DNA from: Selaginella moellendorffii
Taxonomy: Eukaryota; Streptophyta; Lycopodiopsida; Selaginellales; Selaginellaceae
Assembly (NCBI RefSeq): GCF_000143415.4
Contig: NW_003314268.1
Span: 3,680,378-3,740,377, forward strand
DNA length: 60,000 bases
Direction: 5' to 3'
Shown here: in pieces, positions 35,560-49,266 of the stretch
Layout of the letters: every line of letters begins with the position of its first letter
Position numbering within the stretch: position 1 is the first letter of the stretch
Translations under genes and position numbers: made by a program
Notes under the pieces: model-generated
Databases searched by the model: none
What the model was told of the DNA's origin: nothing
Seen by the model: only the letters and a program-made list of their open reading frames with translations

Positions 35560-38280
35560 TTAACTAATTAATAGATTATGTCAAAATTCTAAATTCTCAA
35601 TCATGTCTTAGAAGCATCTAAAGATTTAACCAGTAAATTAAACCACTCAAAAAAGCTTTGTATTAAAGAATTAATTTTTGATGTGAAGCAACATTATTTG
35701 CTGAAAATTTATTTGATGCAATTAATATTATAATGCAACTATAATAAAAATATAGCTATAACTTATTGTGAATCTATAATGCTACTTTGGAGAGACACCT
35801 TTGAAAAGTCTTACAAATGATTAAGTTTTTTTGTTTAACAAGTCGAAGTGTGACTTTCTTAAATGAGGTGGTATTTTAGAAATGACTAACACTACTTGTA
35901 TAGTAAATTATAAAGTGTTTAAAAAAGTAATTATAGTTTTGTCATTTTCTTTTTCCTTGATGACAACTTTATGACAAAATAAAGGATGATAAGAAAATCC
36001 CTTCAACCATTAAAGGAATATTTGACCATAAACATAAGTGCTACATCTATTTAGTATAATCATCTCATAAATCACCAAGCTTTTATTTACAAGTAAATTA
36101 AGTTTCTTCACCTCTTTAAAATTTCAGATTGTCTTGAATGCCCCATTTAGCCTTCACAAGCATTAAGCTCTATAGAAATTGTTTCTTGAATTTTTACCAT
36201 GGGATATGGAAGAGTTATCACAATAGACTCCTAAGTTATATCTACAATGAATTTTGTCATATCACTTTAACATTCTTTTATCCCTTCACAAGAGTATAAT
36301 TCTTTCCATGATGTCTAGGTTTCTAAAATTGCCTTCTACTTTATCTTTCTTCTATTAGTCTAAATAAAATTTGTTATCCATTCTTTAAGCCTTGACATGG
36401 CAATGGTTTTCCTCCTTGAATATAAGATTGATTGATTATCATAATGACTATTCTATTGACTGAGTTGACTAGCAACTTTGATAAAAAGGTCTAAATCTTG
36501 ATGGAGCTTGGTAATAGTATCAGTGAATATTGTCAAAAAATCCTTCCTAACCTTCTACTTTATTAATATATATTCAGAAAAAGAAATATTAATAAACAAA
36601 AATATGTTGGTTTGTGAACTGATATAATCTTATGAAAAACTAAACTAAGTCTACAACCCAAATTTTCTAGTTTTGAAAGCCTAAGAAATTTTCAGTTATT
36701 TCAGTGTATTCTAGAGCATAGACCATTCTTGAGCTCATGAGCTAAAGAGTTGAGCTCATGAGTTAAGCTCAATTTTAAATTTTAGTATAATATAAATATT
36801 ATAAATTTTTAATAAAATTAAGGTTTATGGTGAACTTAATATTTTCACTCTTTACACTTTATATAAATAAAAATGTTTTAGAAGACACTTTTTGTCCAAA
36901 AATTTAAATACTTATTGTAGGGAGGTTCGCTATAACATATAATAAAATAAGATTTGTTTGAAAAAAATGTAATCTTGTCAATTCCTTAAATCCGTACTAT
37001 GTGCTTTCTAGCTTTTAAATATCAACTTTGTAATGAGTTTAAAAATTATTAAATTTGAAATAATATTCTTTTGAAAGGCCATATAACTGTTTTAAAGGGA
37101 AAAAACAACCATTAATGTAAACTTGTTACTTATAAAAGAGAGAAAATAGAGACTTAGTTCTTCTTTAGAATACATTTTTAAGGTATTTGTTATAGCATAG
37201 TATTTATAATTTATGGATCTTCACTTGTACTCTCTTTCAAAAAGAGGGAAATACACACAAATGTTTGTGAGTTTTAATATTGGTAATTTCAACTTTTACA
37301 ATATTTCTTCCTATAATAGTAATTCAAGGGCTTAGTGGTACAATACTCATTCTGTTGTGTAAACCACATAAAGATAGAATCACAAATTGGAGAGAAATAC
37401 AATGATAAAAAGTGAAATAAATTAGGTGTAGAAATTACTTATTTTAGGAAATTACAATTTCATGACTTTTAAGAAGTTCTTTAGATATTTTTGGCTTTCA
37501 GTGGAAACAATGGTGATAATTAATATGATGGTGTTTATGCTCTTGTGATACACTGCAACATCACCTAAAAGTGTATAAGATAAAGTATATTTTTTATTAA
37601 TTATATAAATTATAATAAATTTATATTATTGATAGGGAATAAACAATAATAGACCTAGTTATCTTCAAAAGTCTTTTAAAATTCAGCAATACTAAAGTCT
37701 GTCTAATATATATAAATGTTCGCTTTAGAATCTTAGTGTTAGGTGTTAATGAATATGTAATACATATGCTTGTAAAAAGTATATGCCTTCCCATGTTCCT
37801 CGTGTTTAGTAAAGTTTGGACATATTTAAAAAGGAAAGTCTTGAATGATAATTATGTATTTTCCACCTTCCATTTTAACTATGCACTCCTTTGCAAGCAT
37901 AGTGATATATGTTGTGGAAAGAATCTCACACTCAAGCATTAAGCTAAGCTTATTTTACCATATTTTTAAGTGGAGATAGTATCAATAAAATTAAATACCT
38001 TATCTTTTCTTACTAACCGTTTATGCATTTTTATAGGAATAGTGTCAATTTTGTCTCTCAAGTCTTAAAATCTTCTCCTCTCAAGATTAAAACTAGATTT
38101 TTCAAGGTTTTGAATCTCATCTAAAATGAATACAATTGGCCATTCTTTAGGTATTACTATCACTATACTGTATGATTGCCATTGATGGTGCAGCAATATA
38201 GTTAGCACTATTTTGAAAATCTTACTTGCTTTCATTCCCCATAGAAATATGGGGCTGGAACAAAACTAGATTTGTCACCA
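35560..38280. other. AT-rich gene-free stretch
   Basis: GC content drops sharply at about 35540. No open frame has coding character and no terminal repeats are seen. It is the start of the 24-kb repeat-rich domain. Confidence 0.55.
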
Positions 38281-38289
38281 TGGATTGAA

Positions 38290-38413
38290 GCCTAATAGTT
38301 GCCCCTCAAAAACATTTTAATTGGTTAAGGATTTTGGGATATTTAGGTGTTATTGGGTTTAAATAGTATTAGGCTGAGTGATTTCTTATGAAGTCTAAAT
38401 TTAGAAGTTTACA
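38290..38413 (+). mobile_element. Cassandra-like TRIM LTR fragment with 5S-like segment
   Basis: GGTTAAGGATTTTGGGATAT..., GGGTTTAAATAGTATTAGGCTG and GTGATTTCTTATGAAGTC follow the order of the 5S-like part of the LTRs at 56890-57482, read on the plus strand, and end in TTTACA. The left part of the LTR is missing. It is an old, diverged fragment. Confidence 0.6.
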
Positions 38414-39240
38414 ACACTCTTGCTATTATGCTCTATGTATTGGTCCTATTTGGTCCCAATAACTATTTATGAAAAGTGTCTAGATTAGTAAGTGGGGCAT
38501 ATCTATCCAATGTGATTCCATATTTAATAAATTTTTGTGAGTATCCCAAAGACTAATGCCTTAGGTGAAAGCCTCGAAACATGCTTTCATATAAAAAAGG
38601 AGGGGGTTCCAAATATATAATAGAGATAATGGGTATGTTAGGCATAGTCAACCAACTTAAGGCATAATTTAACTCCTCACTTGCGTACTTGTTCTTCTTT
38701 TATGCGTGTTATATAGACTTAGTCTTCTAAAATGTAATAGTCCTGTAGACATCTAAAATTGGGTGGTTTTAGGCTTGAACTTTGAATCTTGTGAAATCAA
38801 GGGTAGTTACAAAACTTCATCATCCTTAGAGATTAAAGAAGTTAACTAACTTAGTTATCTCTATTTGCTTTTTCCTCTTTTTTGTTTTCCTTCTTCAATT
38901 TGTGAACTTCCTTTTGTAAATTCTCAATCTCAATATCTTTAGTTGTATGCTGTAATGGTGTAGCCTGAAACCTAAACTCTTCCTCTTTGATTTAGCCTCA
39001 ACCTTTTTCTCGTTGGGGGTTCCAAATGTATAGTAGGGATAGTGGTTGGAATGCATGTTCAACCACTTGAGACATTAATTTGGCTTCTGTTGGGCTATGT
39101 CATTTCTTATTTTGTGTTTGGCTTGGGTCTAAGCCTAAGCTTTGCTACTTTAGTCGATATCTTTCTTGCGTTAGACCATTGGTAAGTCAAAATTGTGCCA
39201 GACACCATCTTACACCGTTTTGCGTGTAAGTGCTGAATAC
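38380..39240 (-). repeat. Large non-coding repeat, reverse copy
   Basis: Read in reverse, this stretch matches about 39590-40125 and parts of 56390-56900. Shared phrases include GGAACCCCC preceded by ACTATACATTT, CTTGGGCTTAGA.CCAAGC, and GTGTTTGG/CTAAACACC-type runs. With 39590-40125 it forms a large inverted repeat with a spacer of about 350 bases. No coding capacity is seen. Confidence 0.6.
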
Positions 39241-39269
39241 AGGGAGCTAGTACTTGTGGGATTGTATCA

Positions 39270-40760
39270 GACCCTTGTTTTCTAGTGCACGTGGTTTTTA
39301 TCCTTTATCCTAAACCCTCTATATGCCACATGTCACATATCACCTACCACATGCCACGTGTTTAAAGGATAGTGGTGCAGAACCTGAGTTTCAGGGCTTT
39401 AGGCCATTGAATGAAGGAACGAAGCCAAACTCTTAAGCATGGAGTTAAAGAGTGAAAGAACTGGAGCATGGAGTGACTTTTAAGTATTCAGCCTAAGGAG
39501 CGAAGGGATAAAAGCACGGAATGACTTGGAACAATTATAGAGTATCTAGCATCCCAATGCTAGGACCATCATGCAAAACAAAGTTAAATAGAGTCTAGTG
39601 CTATTTAGCATACTATTAGCCTAATGTGAGGATATAGGTATTCCACCAACTAAGATGATATGGAACTTGGGCTTAGATCCAAGCCGAACACAAAATAAAG
39701 ACAAGTATACAAGTAGAAGTTGCATTATACCTCATGTTAGTCAGCTATGCCTAACTTACCCACTATCCTTACTATACATTTGGAACCCCCTATAACGCCA
39801 CCCCCGAAGGAACATACCCTTTGGGCATTCACCTTTAGCCACCTTTAGTACTAGGAATTTGTCTTTAGGATAAACTCAAAACTTATTAAATATAGAATGT
39901 ACTTAGATTGCAAATTTGGATATGGGATGAACACCATTGTATTCAAAACATAGATATGCCAAATTTAAAAATCTAGACACTTTCCATAAATAAACATTTG
40001 GTACCGGAATGAGATTAACACAAAGGGTATAATAGCGAAGGTGTTTGGTAGATATGGTAAGCTATCATCCAATGATATTGAGGGACTAATCTCAATATGT
40101 GAGGGTTTTTGTTACTAAATAATACTCTTTACTGGGCTAAGTATGCTTAGTTAATAGCACGAAGGAATTCCGTCCTTATGCTCATCTGGTCTAAGCACAC
40201 TCGAAATGCCCAATTAACTCCAAAACCACAAGAGGGATTGATAAAGGGTTCAACAATACTGACTTCTTGCTATTGTGGTTGTAAGGAAAGAATATTCGAA
40301 AGGACTAACTGACAGCTAATTTTTGATACCCAAAGTCACATTTGCGACACTCTTCCCCCTTTAGGGAAGATCGATGTCCTTGTCGATGCATACTCCAATC
40401 TAGACTGCCGCCAAAGAAACAACTCTATTAAAAGTTCATTGTGATCACACTATGTGAGAAATGTACTAACTTAAATGAGTTAGGGTAATTTTTTTATCTA
40501 ACACGGATGCACTACTAACTCAAACACCTTTTGGTTGTCACCGATAAGGAAATGACTAATAGAGTTAGCCACCCTTGCTGCTCTGGGTGTCACCCAGCTT
40601 ACAAAAGTGTGATATGCCCTTGCTTGTAAGGACATAGAGAAAGAAGCTCCAACCCTCATGAGCAAAGAAACTAAACCTTTCGATAAGGTTTAGATAAACT
40701 ATTATAAATAGGCAGTTAGAGTTGTTTATAAGGTCATGTCCTTTTAATGGAATAAGGAAC
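39270..40760 (+). repeat. Large non-coding repeat, forward copy 1
   Basis: From CACGTGGTTTTTATCCTTTA to GGTTTAGATAAACTATTATA this aligns in order with 56060-58165, which carries a TRIM insertion. It includes the uninterrupted target site of that insertion (GGTAAGCTATCATCCAATGA near 40057). Landmarks: CACATGCCACGTG, AATGAAGGAACGAAGCCAAA, GAACACCATTGTATTCA, GGGAAGATCGATGTCC and CTTGCTGCTCTGGGTGTCAC. No protein of a transposon is encoded. Confidence 0.7.
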
Positions 40761-43700
40761 ATCGATAGAGAGACGGGTGATATGACCAGTTGACAGTAGC
40801 TACCCCATAACTAAAGATTTCACCATACACACGAAGTGCGGAAGCTAATTTGCCTATACTAGCCCAAACCTAAAGATCAATAGATGAACAATATCAAAGT
40901 CAAAGACAATGATATCTTAGAGGCTTAATTATCAGTGATTAAATCTTAGATTACAATACAAAGTATTCCAAGTAAGTTATTATCTGATAAACAAGAATTA
41001 TAGGAATTATAGGAAGGAACTACCAAGATCACTATAGTTGGAAAACATAAGATTAACCATCTAATAATATTTAATAGCCAGTGTATCATCAAGAAAATTT
41101 AATATAAAATTTAACTATCAAATATTGTAGATAGTATGCTAAACAATTTATGAAAGATAACTTAAAGAACACAAAGTATTACTAATAGATAAGAAAAATA
41201 CTCGCGAATGTATCACCTAAAGGAAATAATATTTTAATCTATCAAAGCTAATTCGAGCAACAATCAATAGAACAGAATGAATATGGTAAGACTAACAAAC
41301 ATTCGTTCATGCTAACTATCACATTAGTCAACCTAAATAAATTCTGATCAACAATAAGAAGGAACTCAAGTTTTTTAACCAAGCATTAGCAATATTCTAG
41401 GGATATCTCAAACCCAAGAGACCAATACAAAGCAAACCACAAAAAACATGTTGTAATACAAAAAACTATAAACTATCAAAGAGAATAACTAATTATCATG
41501 AAAGATCATCAATCATCTCATCAATAGAGAGATGCATAATCATTATTAAAGAAACAATTTACCATCATGAAGAATGACAAATCATTCAACACCAATAATA
41601 ATCTAGCAAAATCTTTGATAAGGATAATGAACTATTCTAGATGACAGTCAATCATCACTAATGATTACCAAATGCAAATACTAACTTCAATATCAAAATT
41701 AATGAGCCAAATACCTTCCCCAACAACTCTTAACAAATGGAATAATAAGAATAAAACTCAAAGAACTAAAATTTTGAAGAAGTATATAGTCAAGTTTTGC
41801 CTAACAATGATCATGAATATCATATAAACCAACTTCAATGCTAAAGAAAAAATCATGGTACAACCCACAATATCCTCTTTAACACATCCATAAGTTAAAC
41901 TTCATAATATAAGGATAATAAAGAGCATTTTTACATCAATCCAAAAGTCAAGCATAACAAAGCTATGCTTAACAAGTGACCACCAAACTGATCTTCCATG
42001 AATCCACTCATATTAAGACGTAACTCACTTTATAATAAGCACAAAAGAAATCATCAATGATCAATATATCCCAACTTAAATCCAATAAAGATTTAAACAT
42101 TCCGATATCAATTTCTAACTCTTCCTCTTGTAAAGTTAGCATAGTTCACAATTAAATCACTTTTCAAGGAAAACTTAAAGCTCAACCCTTACTAAACAAT
42201 CTTATCTAGAACACAACTAACTCAACTTGCCACTCAGTTTATTTGAACGTTAATACAGTTGCTAACTAGCAAATGCACGAATGTCAATAACATAAATCTA
42301 CAGCCCAAGCATTAACATTATATGCATCGAGATTAATGAAACTCAATATTAATTTACAGAGAGACATCTCATCTCACTCGAATCTCAATGTCAATAATGT
42401 CAACAATAGAGCATCACTTCAATGCTATCAACACCAAAACAAAGCTAAAAGAAAGTAAGAGTGAATCACCACTCAAAACTCTTTAGCAACTAAGTTAACT
42501 AAAGTTGAAGATACTATACTTAATATTCGAGACTAGTTCTTCAACAATACTCAGCTACAAATAACACATCATCAAAGAGTGATTCATCACATCCAAGACT
42601 CGATGAAATCTAATACTACGGACTAAATATAACAAAATGATATTGATAAAAGTAGAGTCAATATGCTCATGATCCTCTGCAACACCATCTAGTAAAGCAA
42701 GTCCATCACTATTAAATCATCATCGAGCGAAGCAAGTATCAATAGTCCTCAACAAAGTCTACATATAATCATTAGTTGCAAAGTAACTAATAATCACTAT
42801 TCAACTTGTCTTCACAAGACCCAAACACTAAACTTGTGCCATTAAGTTATATATTTGTGTAGCATGAACATAATACCCCAAATATGAGATAAAAGTTCAT
42901 GGATAAACATGAACTATATGACTACTCAAATCCAATTCAACCATAATAAGCTCACTAATGCATTTAGCCAACAGCTTTAAGCATGCCTTGAAGAGGCTAG
43001 GTATGCATGATCAACACTTAATCGAAATTAAAGTGAAACCATAAGATGAACTCATATTGGTACACAACCTCCTCAAAAACAAAGCTATAGTATAGGTACT
43101 AACATCTTAGCCTCAAACAACTAAGCTGGACATCACTATACTCAACCAAAGCATAGGGCCACCAAAACTAAATCAGGATCAGTGAGAGCTCATTACTCTC
43201 ATAGAGTTTAATGAAATGCAAGGTGTAATCTGCCACTAAGCATAATATTACAGAAGAAAAGCACAAGTGTCACCTTTCTAAAAAAGCACAACGGCCACTT
43301 TTTTACACCAACTCTAGACTCTATTCAACTCAATTGTCTTAGCCCCAAAAGTTATAATCCTTTTCGGGCCACATCAAATAAATTATATATTAATGTCAAA
43401 GTTAATTGAAGTCAACTTTAACCCTTTCACTAGTTTGTATTGGCTTATGAAAATGGAATGGTTTTCGAGCAAAATAATTAACAGATTAGTCATTGGAAAA
43501 GTCTAAGTAAATTTATAGGAAATTTTCCATCCCAGAGAAAAAATGAGTATAAGTCTAGGAATACAAACTTTCAAGACTCAACCAACTTCCTCCTACTAAC
43601 AACTTCATATAGGTTAACCTCAACACAGGTTCTCATGACCCAACAGTATATCTAAGCATCAAACATTTTGCCCATATTTCCAACATCTAACACCAACATC

Positions 43701-44640
43701 CATAAAATGCAAAATGAATATCTAAAACTTGATCATGAAGACCACATCTTTGGATATCCACATTACATTTAATATTTTTCTTCAATCACCTTCAAGACCT
43801 AATGTAAAGCCAAAACACTAATAAAAAAAATGACATAAAAATTCAAGGTCTAAAGAAAATTCTTGTCACTCGAAACTACAATACCACTTTCACTACACAA
43901 ACATTAGCAATGTCAATGCCTTAATTTCACACCTTCTCTATCCAATAATCTATTCCAAGTGCTAACAGATGAATCAACAAGTCATAACAAGTGAATGTTA
44001 CAACCCTTTCCAACACTTCATAGGCAAACCCTCTAGGAAACAAAGTACTAACTTAAGTTTAGCATAATAGACCACCATTGAGAATCTAATCAAAGTTATT
44101 AAAATGCTACTATTTGCAAGTAGATTAGCATCACTATCAACCATTTTAGGGTTGATCATCATCTAACCAAACAACTTTATAAACATATTGCTCATTATCA
44201 TATGGATATAATATAAAAGTCACAATGACTTGATTATCAATTGAGCAACATCACGAGCAATGTTAATGTCATTACTTCAAAGGTTTATATGAGTATCAAA
44301 TGCCAACTTGATTTAACAAAATATAATATAAATGCCATGCCCCACTAATAGAGATTTATAACACTTAACACCACTAACTTTCGTTCACAACATAGACAAG
44401 CTCATGCCACTCTTTATCCAACTAAACTCAAAACTAATCCAACACCAAGCTACTTAAAGAGCAATAACAAGGTTCATCGGAAAAGAATTGAGCATTGCAA
44501 CCTAAATTTTTAATAACAAGCTTAGACAAAATGGTTTAGCACTTCACCACTATCCATCCCATAACTCATCATTTGTAAAACCATCATTTCCAATATGCAT
44601 CAAGGTAGGGATTATTGATTGCATACTATGAACATGAGCA
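40760..44640. repeat. AT-rich body, probably the internal part of the same large repeat
   Basis: Rich in short CAATCATC / ATCAACAA words with no open frame of interest. Two segments (about 41560-41700 and 42335-42460) reappear joined together at 58260-58560, showing that this stretch belongs to a larger repeat of which the 58-kb copy is an internally deleted form. Confidence 0.55.
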
Positions 44641-45440
44641 ATTATCCAGGAAGTTTAAGTGACCCCCTTCTTTTTTTTTTCCTTACAAGTCATTTATTTT
44701 TGTAAAATCATTATTTTAATATATAAACTTTGAGTATTTTTCCATAGAGTCACACCTTGTTGCAAATCATTTCTTTAAGAAGAGAAAATGATTTACATGT
44801 TTGATCCTTTGTCTTTGATAACTCTCTTTTCGGTCTCATTTTTTACCAAACCTTAAGCTTGCTTTCACACTGCCTTCAGTCCAATTCTAGAAAAGATTAT
44901 AAGAGAGGATGGCAATGACTACTTGAACCAATAGACTAATCCCTACAATCTTGATTGATCCACTTATAATCATGCTTAGGAAGGATCCACTAGTGCTGTG
45001 CTAAACAACTATGAACTAGCCTATTTGTCACTCATAGCAAACCTAAGGAAGGTTTACTTTCACCCACAGTACATGGAACAATTTATGGAACCACCGATAG
45101 GCTATATATTAATCCTACCAACTCAAAGTGTAACATTGAGTTGCTAATATGCCTCACTCACAAGCCCAAGCACAAACTTGTGCAAAAATGGTACAACTCA
45201 AATCCATCTTGCCAACTGAAAGTGTAACCTTGAGTTGCTAATATGCCTACAAAATGAAACATCCCTGTTCATCTTATAAGCCCAAGAGCAAACTCACATA
45301 ATATAGTACAAAAAGGTAACCAAAATCCATACCTAAGGAATGCATGCGAAGCGTTTGCACACAAACGTGTACCCATTTAGATCATTATTTTCATCTCTAC
45401 ATATGCAATGAGACTAATTGCCCAATCTCATTGAATAGTA
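44640..45440. other. Non-coding, repeat-related
   Basis: Contains local near-duplicates (CCAACTCAAAGTGTAAC...TTGAGTTGCTAATATGCC at about 45117-45153 and again at about 45209-45245). No gene. Confidence 0.45.
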
Positions 45441-45840
45441 CTTGCTGAGACGTATCCTCTAATACCAAATGTAACACATGTGGTACCCTAACCATAGGAT
45501 AACGAACTTAAACCCTCCATGTGCCACGTGCCATATGCCATGTGTCCAAAGGATAGTGGTGCAAAACCCAAGTTTCACTGAATGAAGGAACGAAGCCAAA
45601 CTCTTAAGCATAGAGCCAAAGAGCAAAGGAATTAGAGCATGGAGTGACTACTGAGCATTCAGCTTAAAGAGCGAAGGGATAGAAGCATAAAATGACTTGA
45701 AACAATCATAGAGCATCTAGCATTCCAATGCCAGGACTAACATGCAAAATGGAGCCAAACGGAGTTTAGTGCTATTTCAGCATACTGGTGGCCTAATGCG
45801 AGGATATGGGTACCTCTAGCTTTCCCTAGCCAACTAAAAA
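45440..45840 (+). repeat. Large non-coding repeat, forward partial copy
   Basis: CCACGTGCCATATGCC, GGATAGTGGTGCAAAACC, GAATGAAGGAACGAAGCC and GGTGGCCTAATGCGAGGATA match the corresponding parts of 39320-39640 and 56140-56440. The stretch ends near GGGTACC. A reverse copy follows at 46120-46985. Confidence 0.65.
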
Positions 45841-46119
45841 TGTCAGACTTGAGACCTGTCGAGAATGTGATTTTAGGTATCAAAAGTTACCTATCAACTA
45901 GTCCTTTCAGATATTCTTTCCTTACTGCTACGATGGTAGGAGGTCAGTATTGTTGGATCCTTTATAAATCTCAAATTAGTTGAGAAACTGGTAATGACAT
46001 GTGCACTTAGACTGAAAGGGCACTAAGGAAGGAAATCCTAAGTTATCATTTAATCAAACATACTTAACACAGTGATGAGAAACTCATGATGTTGACTTGC
46101 ATTTGCTAGTGTTAGGAAC

Positions 46120-46985
46120 CCCTGCAATGTTGAGCTTGGTCCCTCAATATTCAGTTGATGATAGTTTACCGTGTCTACTAAATACTTTCGCTATTATGCC
46201 CTTTGTGTTAGTCTCATTTTGATCTCAAATACCATTTATGGAAATTGTCTAGATTTGCACATTTGGCATATCTATGAAATGCAGAGATTGTCCTGAACAC
46301 AATGGAGTTTGTCTCATGCCTAAATTCACAATTTAGTGCCATTCCATATTTAGTAAGTTTCGAGTTGGTTTTAGAGACTAACTCCTAGTACTAAGGATGT
46401 CTAAGAGTGAAAGCCCAAAGCGTGCATTCTTGAGGGGGCGGGGGGCGGGGGGGGGGATATAGGGGATTTTAAATGTATAGTAGGGATAGTGGGTAAGTTA
46501 GTATAATTAACCAACTTGAGGCATAGTTTAGCTCCTATTTGTGTGCTTATCCTTATTTTGCGTTTGGCTTGGGTCTAAGCCCAAGTTCCATACCATGCTA
46601 GTTGATGGAGTATTTATATCCTCGTGTTAAGCCACTGATATGTTAAAATAACACCAGACTCTGTTTGGCTCCATTTTGAGTGCTAGTCATAGCATTGGGA
46701 TGTTAGATGCTAGAACTGTTCTAAGTCGCTCTGTGCTCCTGACTCTTGGGCTGTACATACAAGAGTTGCTCCATGCTTTGGTTCTATCACTCCTTGGCTC
46801 CATGTTTAAAAGTTTGGCTTCATTACTTCATTCAGTGGCCAAAGGCCCTAAAATTTGGGTACTGCTCCACTGCCCTTGGACACATGGCATGTGGCACGTG
46901 GCATATGACACGTGGCATATGGAGGGTTTAGGTTCTGCTTCGTGGTTATCCTATACTAAATCACCATAGGATAAAGGGTAAAAAC
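46120..46985 (-). repeat. Large non-coding repeat, reverse copy with long G-run
   Basis: In reverse it matches 56090-56880: the CACCATAGGATAAAGG end near 46965, CATGGCATGTGGCACGTGGC, the TGGCTCCATTTTG stretch, and a G tract at 46435-46457 that corresponds to the C tract at 56601-56618. Open frames here (46676-46969) are by-products. With 45440-45840 it forms an inverted pair. Confidence 0.65.
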
Positions 46986-47036
46986 CACGTGAATTACAAG
47001 ACCGCTCTAATACCAAATATAAGTTCCTGAATCAAA

Positions 47037-47752
47037 TGTAAACTCTTGAATTTGGAATTCCCAAAATGTCATCCAGCCTAGTAATATTCAAACCTAAGGA
47101 CGCTTAACCCCAAGTATTCCAAGAACCAAATGAAAAAGGGAGTGCACTTTTGTTCATGAGCCTTTTCCTTTTATATTTGAACCTTTATAGATCATTTCTT
47201 GAATTGTTCTTTTTAGTTGTTTACAATCCATAAATTCACGCCCTCGTAAATGAAAGCTGAGAGCTACAACTCTCCTGAAGGCCCCACTTTCTTGACACCC
47301 CACAGGTCGAGCCCAGCCAAAGCGACCTGGATCTGCTAAATGTTAATTTCAATATGTGGTATGATTTCTCTAGTCTATTTTAAAACTACTTTGATACCAT
47401 ATGTAAGCTCCTGAATTTGGACTTCCTCAAATGTCATTTAACTAAGTAATATTCAAACCCAAGGACATTTAACCCCAAGTATCCCAAGACCCTTAACCTA
47501 TTAGAAAAGGGGGTGCACTCTTATTTATGGGCCTTTTCTTTTCACATTTAAAAGCTTTATGGATCATCTCTTAAGTTGTTTTCTTTGGTTGCTTATATTA
47601 GAAGTACTACTCAAACCTAAAAACACATAACCTTAAATATCTTAAAACATTTAATTGATTAAAAAAGGGGTGCACTTTATTCATAAGCATTTTTTCTCTA
47701 TATTTAAACCTTTATAAATTTTCTCTTGAATCATTCTCTTTAATTGCTTACA
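47037..47752 (-). mobile_element. Cassandra-like TRIM, diverged copy with extra LTR fragment
   Basis: LTR 47037-47225 (TGTAAAC...TTACA), internal part 47226-47401 with the same phrases as the better copy (CACGCCCTCGTAAATG, GGTCGAGCCCAG), LTR 47402-47597 (TGTAAGC...TTATA), followed directly by another LTR remnant to 47752 (GAAGTACTACTCAAACC... TTGCTTACA). The 5S-like block is recognisable in each (GACTTCCTC..GTCAT.., CTAAGTAATATTCAAACCCAAGG). A GATACCATA primer-site remnant lies next to the second LTR, placing the element on the minus strand. Confidence 0.7.
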
Positions 47753-48339
47753 TCATTATAATAGTAAAGAGAGAGTGTCCAAAAGGATTGGCTAATAAAT
47801 ATTTTTAATACCCAAAATCTGATTTGCCATAACAATTGATATCCCTTCTACTTAACAAGGAGCCCCTTAAACACTTAAGATTAGCAATAATAGTACAAAG
47901 GTTATTTTCCACTCATCACTATATTGAATGCAAATAAAGTTATAAATGTTATGTAAGTCAATAATGATGAAGAACCAAGCTTTCGAGAGGTAAGCTCAAT
48001 ACGTGAGAGTTCTTACCAAGCCAGTGTAGACAAAAAAAAAAACACTAATAAATTGGGCTAAATATACTTGATTAAATAGACTTATCTAGCTAAGTATAGA
48101 TACTAAGCCCAATTTACTAACCTTTGGACAAAATGGGCTAATAAAAGGAACTAACAATATTAATCTTTTGCTATTGTGACAATAAGGAGAGAATGACTGA
48201 AAGGATTAACCAACAAGTATCTTTCAATACTTGAAGTTATATTTGTGATAAAGTGGCCATAATGAGTATAAAGAATATTTTCCACTTGTCACTATTTTGA
48301 ATGCAAATATGCAAGTTAATCTTGATGAAGAATCAAGCT

Positions 48340-48790
48340 TTAGAGAGCTAGTGCCACATCTCAAGGATTAATAAAGGTGGATTGAAAATATAAAATAAGA
48401 ATAGTGGGCAAGTTAAATGCATGGTTGACCACTTAGAGATATTGTATAGCTCCTTGTTAGGCATGTTTATCTTTGTTCTGTGTCTAGCTTAGGTCTAAAT
48501 GTAATGTTTATACTACTGTAATTAGTAAAGTGTTTATGCTAAAATAACACTAAACTTTTGTGTGTTGGTTTTGGTGTTAGAATTCTAAATACTTTAGTGT
48601 TTATTCTATGTTCATGTTCCTTCATTCCTTGGCTATACATTTAGGGTTTTAGCTCTATCCATTCATTTAGTCACTTTATTGCCTTTGGCACATGTGTCCA
48701 AGAGTTAGTTTCCACTTCATGATTATTCTATAACAATTCACTATAGGGTATAGGTAAAACTCACATATGACTTATTTAAATTCCACAGCC
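48340..48790 (-). repeat. Large non-coding repeat, degenerate reverse copy
   Basis: Phrases such as AGAATAGTGGGCAAGTTA, GTGTCTAGCTTAGGTCTAAA and CACTATAGGGTATAGGTAAAACTCACA follow the order of the reverse copies but are strongly diverged. Confidence 0.5.
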
Positions 48791-48937
48791 CAGAATATAC
48801 CCTTTTATCCTATAGCTTTACTACGGTCTAAATCCATGCAAAAGGCCAAACAATCTATTTGTCTGATTTCCTTATTTTATCACTTAAAAAGTGTTTTAAG
48901 AAAAATAGACAAGAGTAGTTACTTATAGTGGTTCCAG

Positions 48938-48939
<2 letters not shown>

Positions 48940-48985
<46 letters not shown>
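48940..48985. repeat. (AT)n microsatellite
   Basis: About 45 bases of near-pure AT dinucleotide. Confidence 0.95.
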
Positions 48986-48990
<5 letters not shown>

Positions 48991-49266
48991 TATAAATAAG
49001 AATTAAATATTTTAGGGATCATTTAACATATAAAGGGGATTTAGTGCCAAGTGGAACTCATATCAGAGTACCTAAAAATATTGACTTAAATATAAAATTA
49101 AAAAATATTTAAAAAATAAATATTCGTAAAGAAATAATAAAAATAAAAATAAATTATTAATTTACTAAAACTTTAACCTATTAATACATTATATAAGAAT
49201 ACATAAGTATGAAGCTATATCGTTCATTTAATTCTATTACTTAAATTTCATTGAACAACTTAAAAT

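Noticed and set aside
46676-46969. 97-codon open frame with hydrophobic segments
   Set aside because: It lies wholly within a reverse copy of the non-coding repeat; other copies do not keep the frame.
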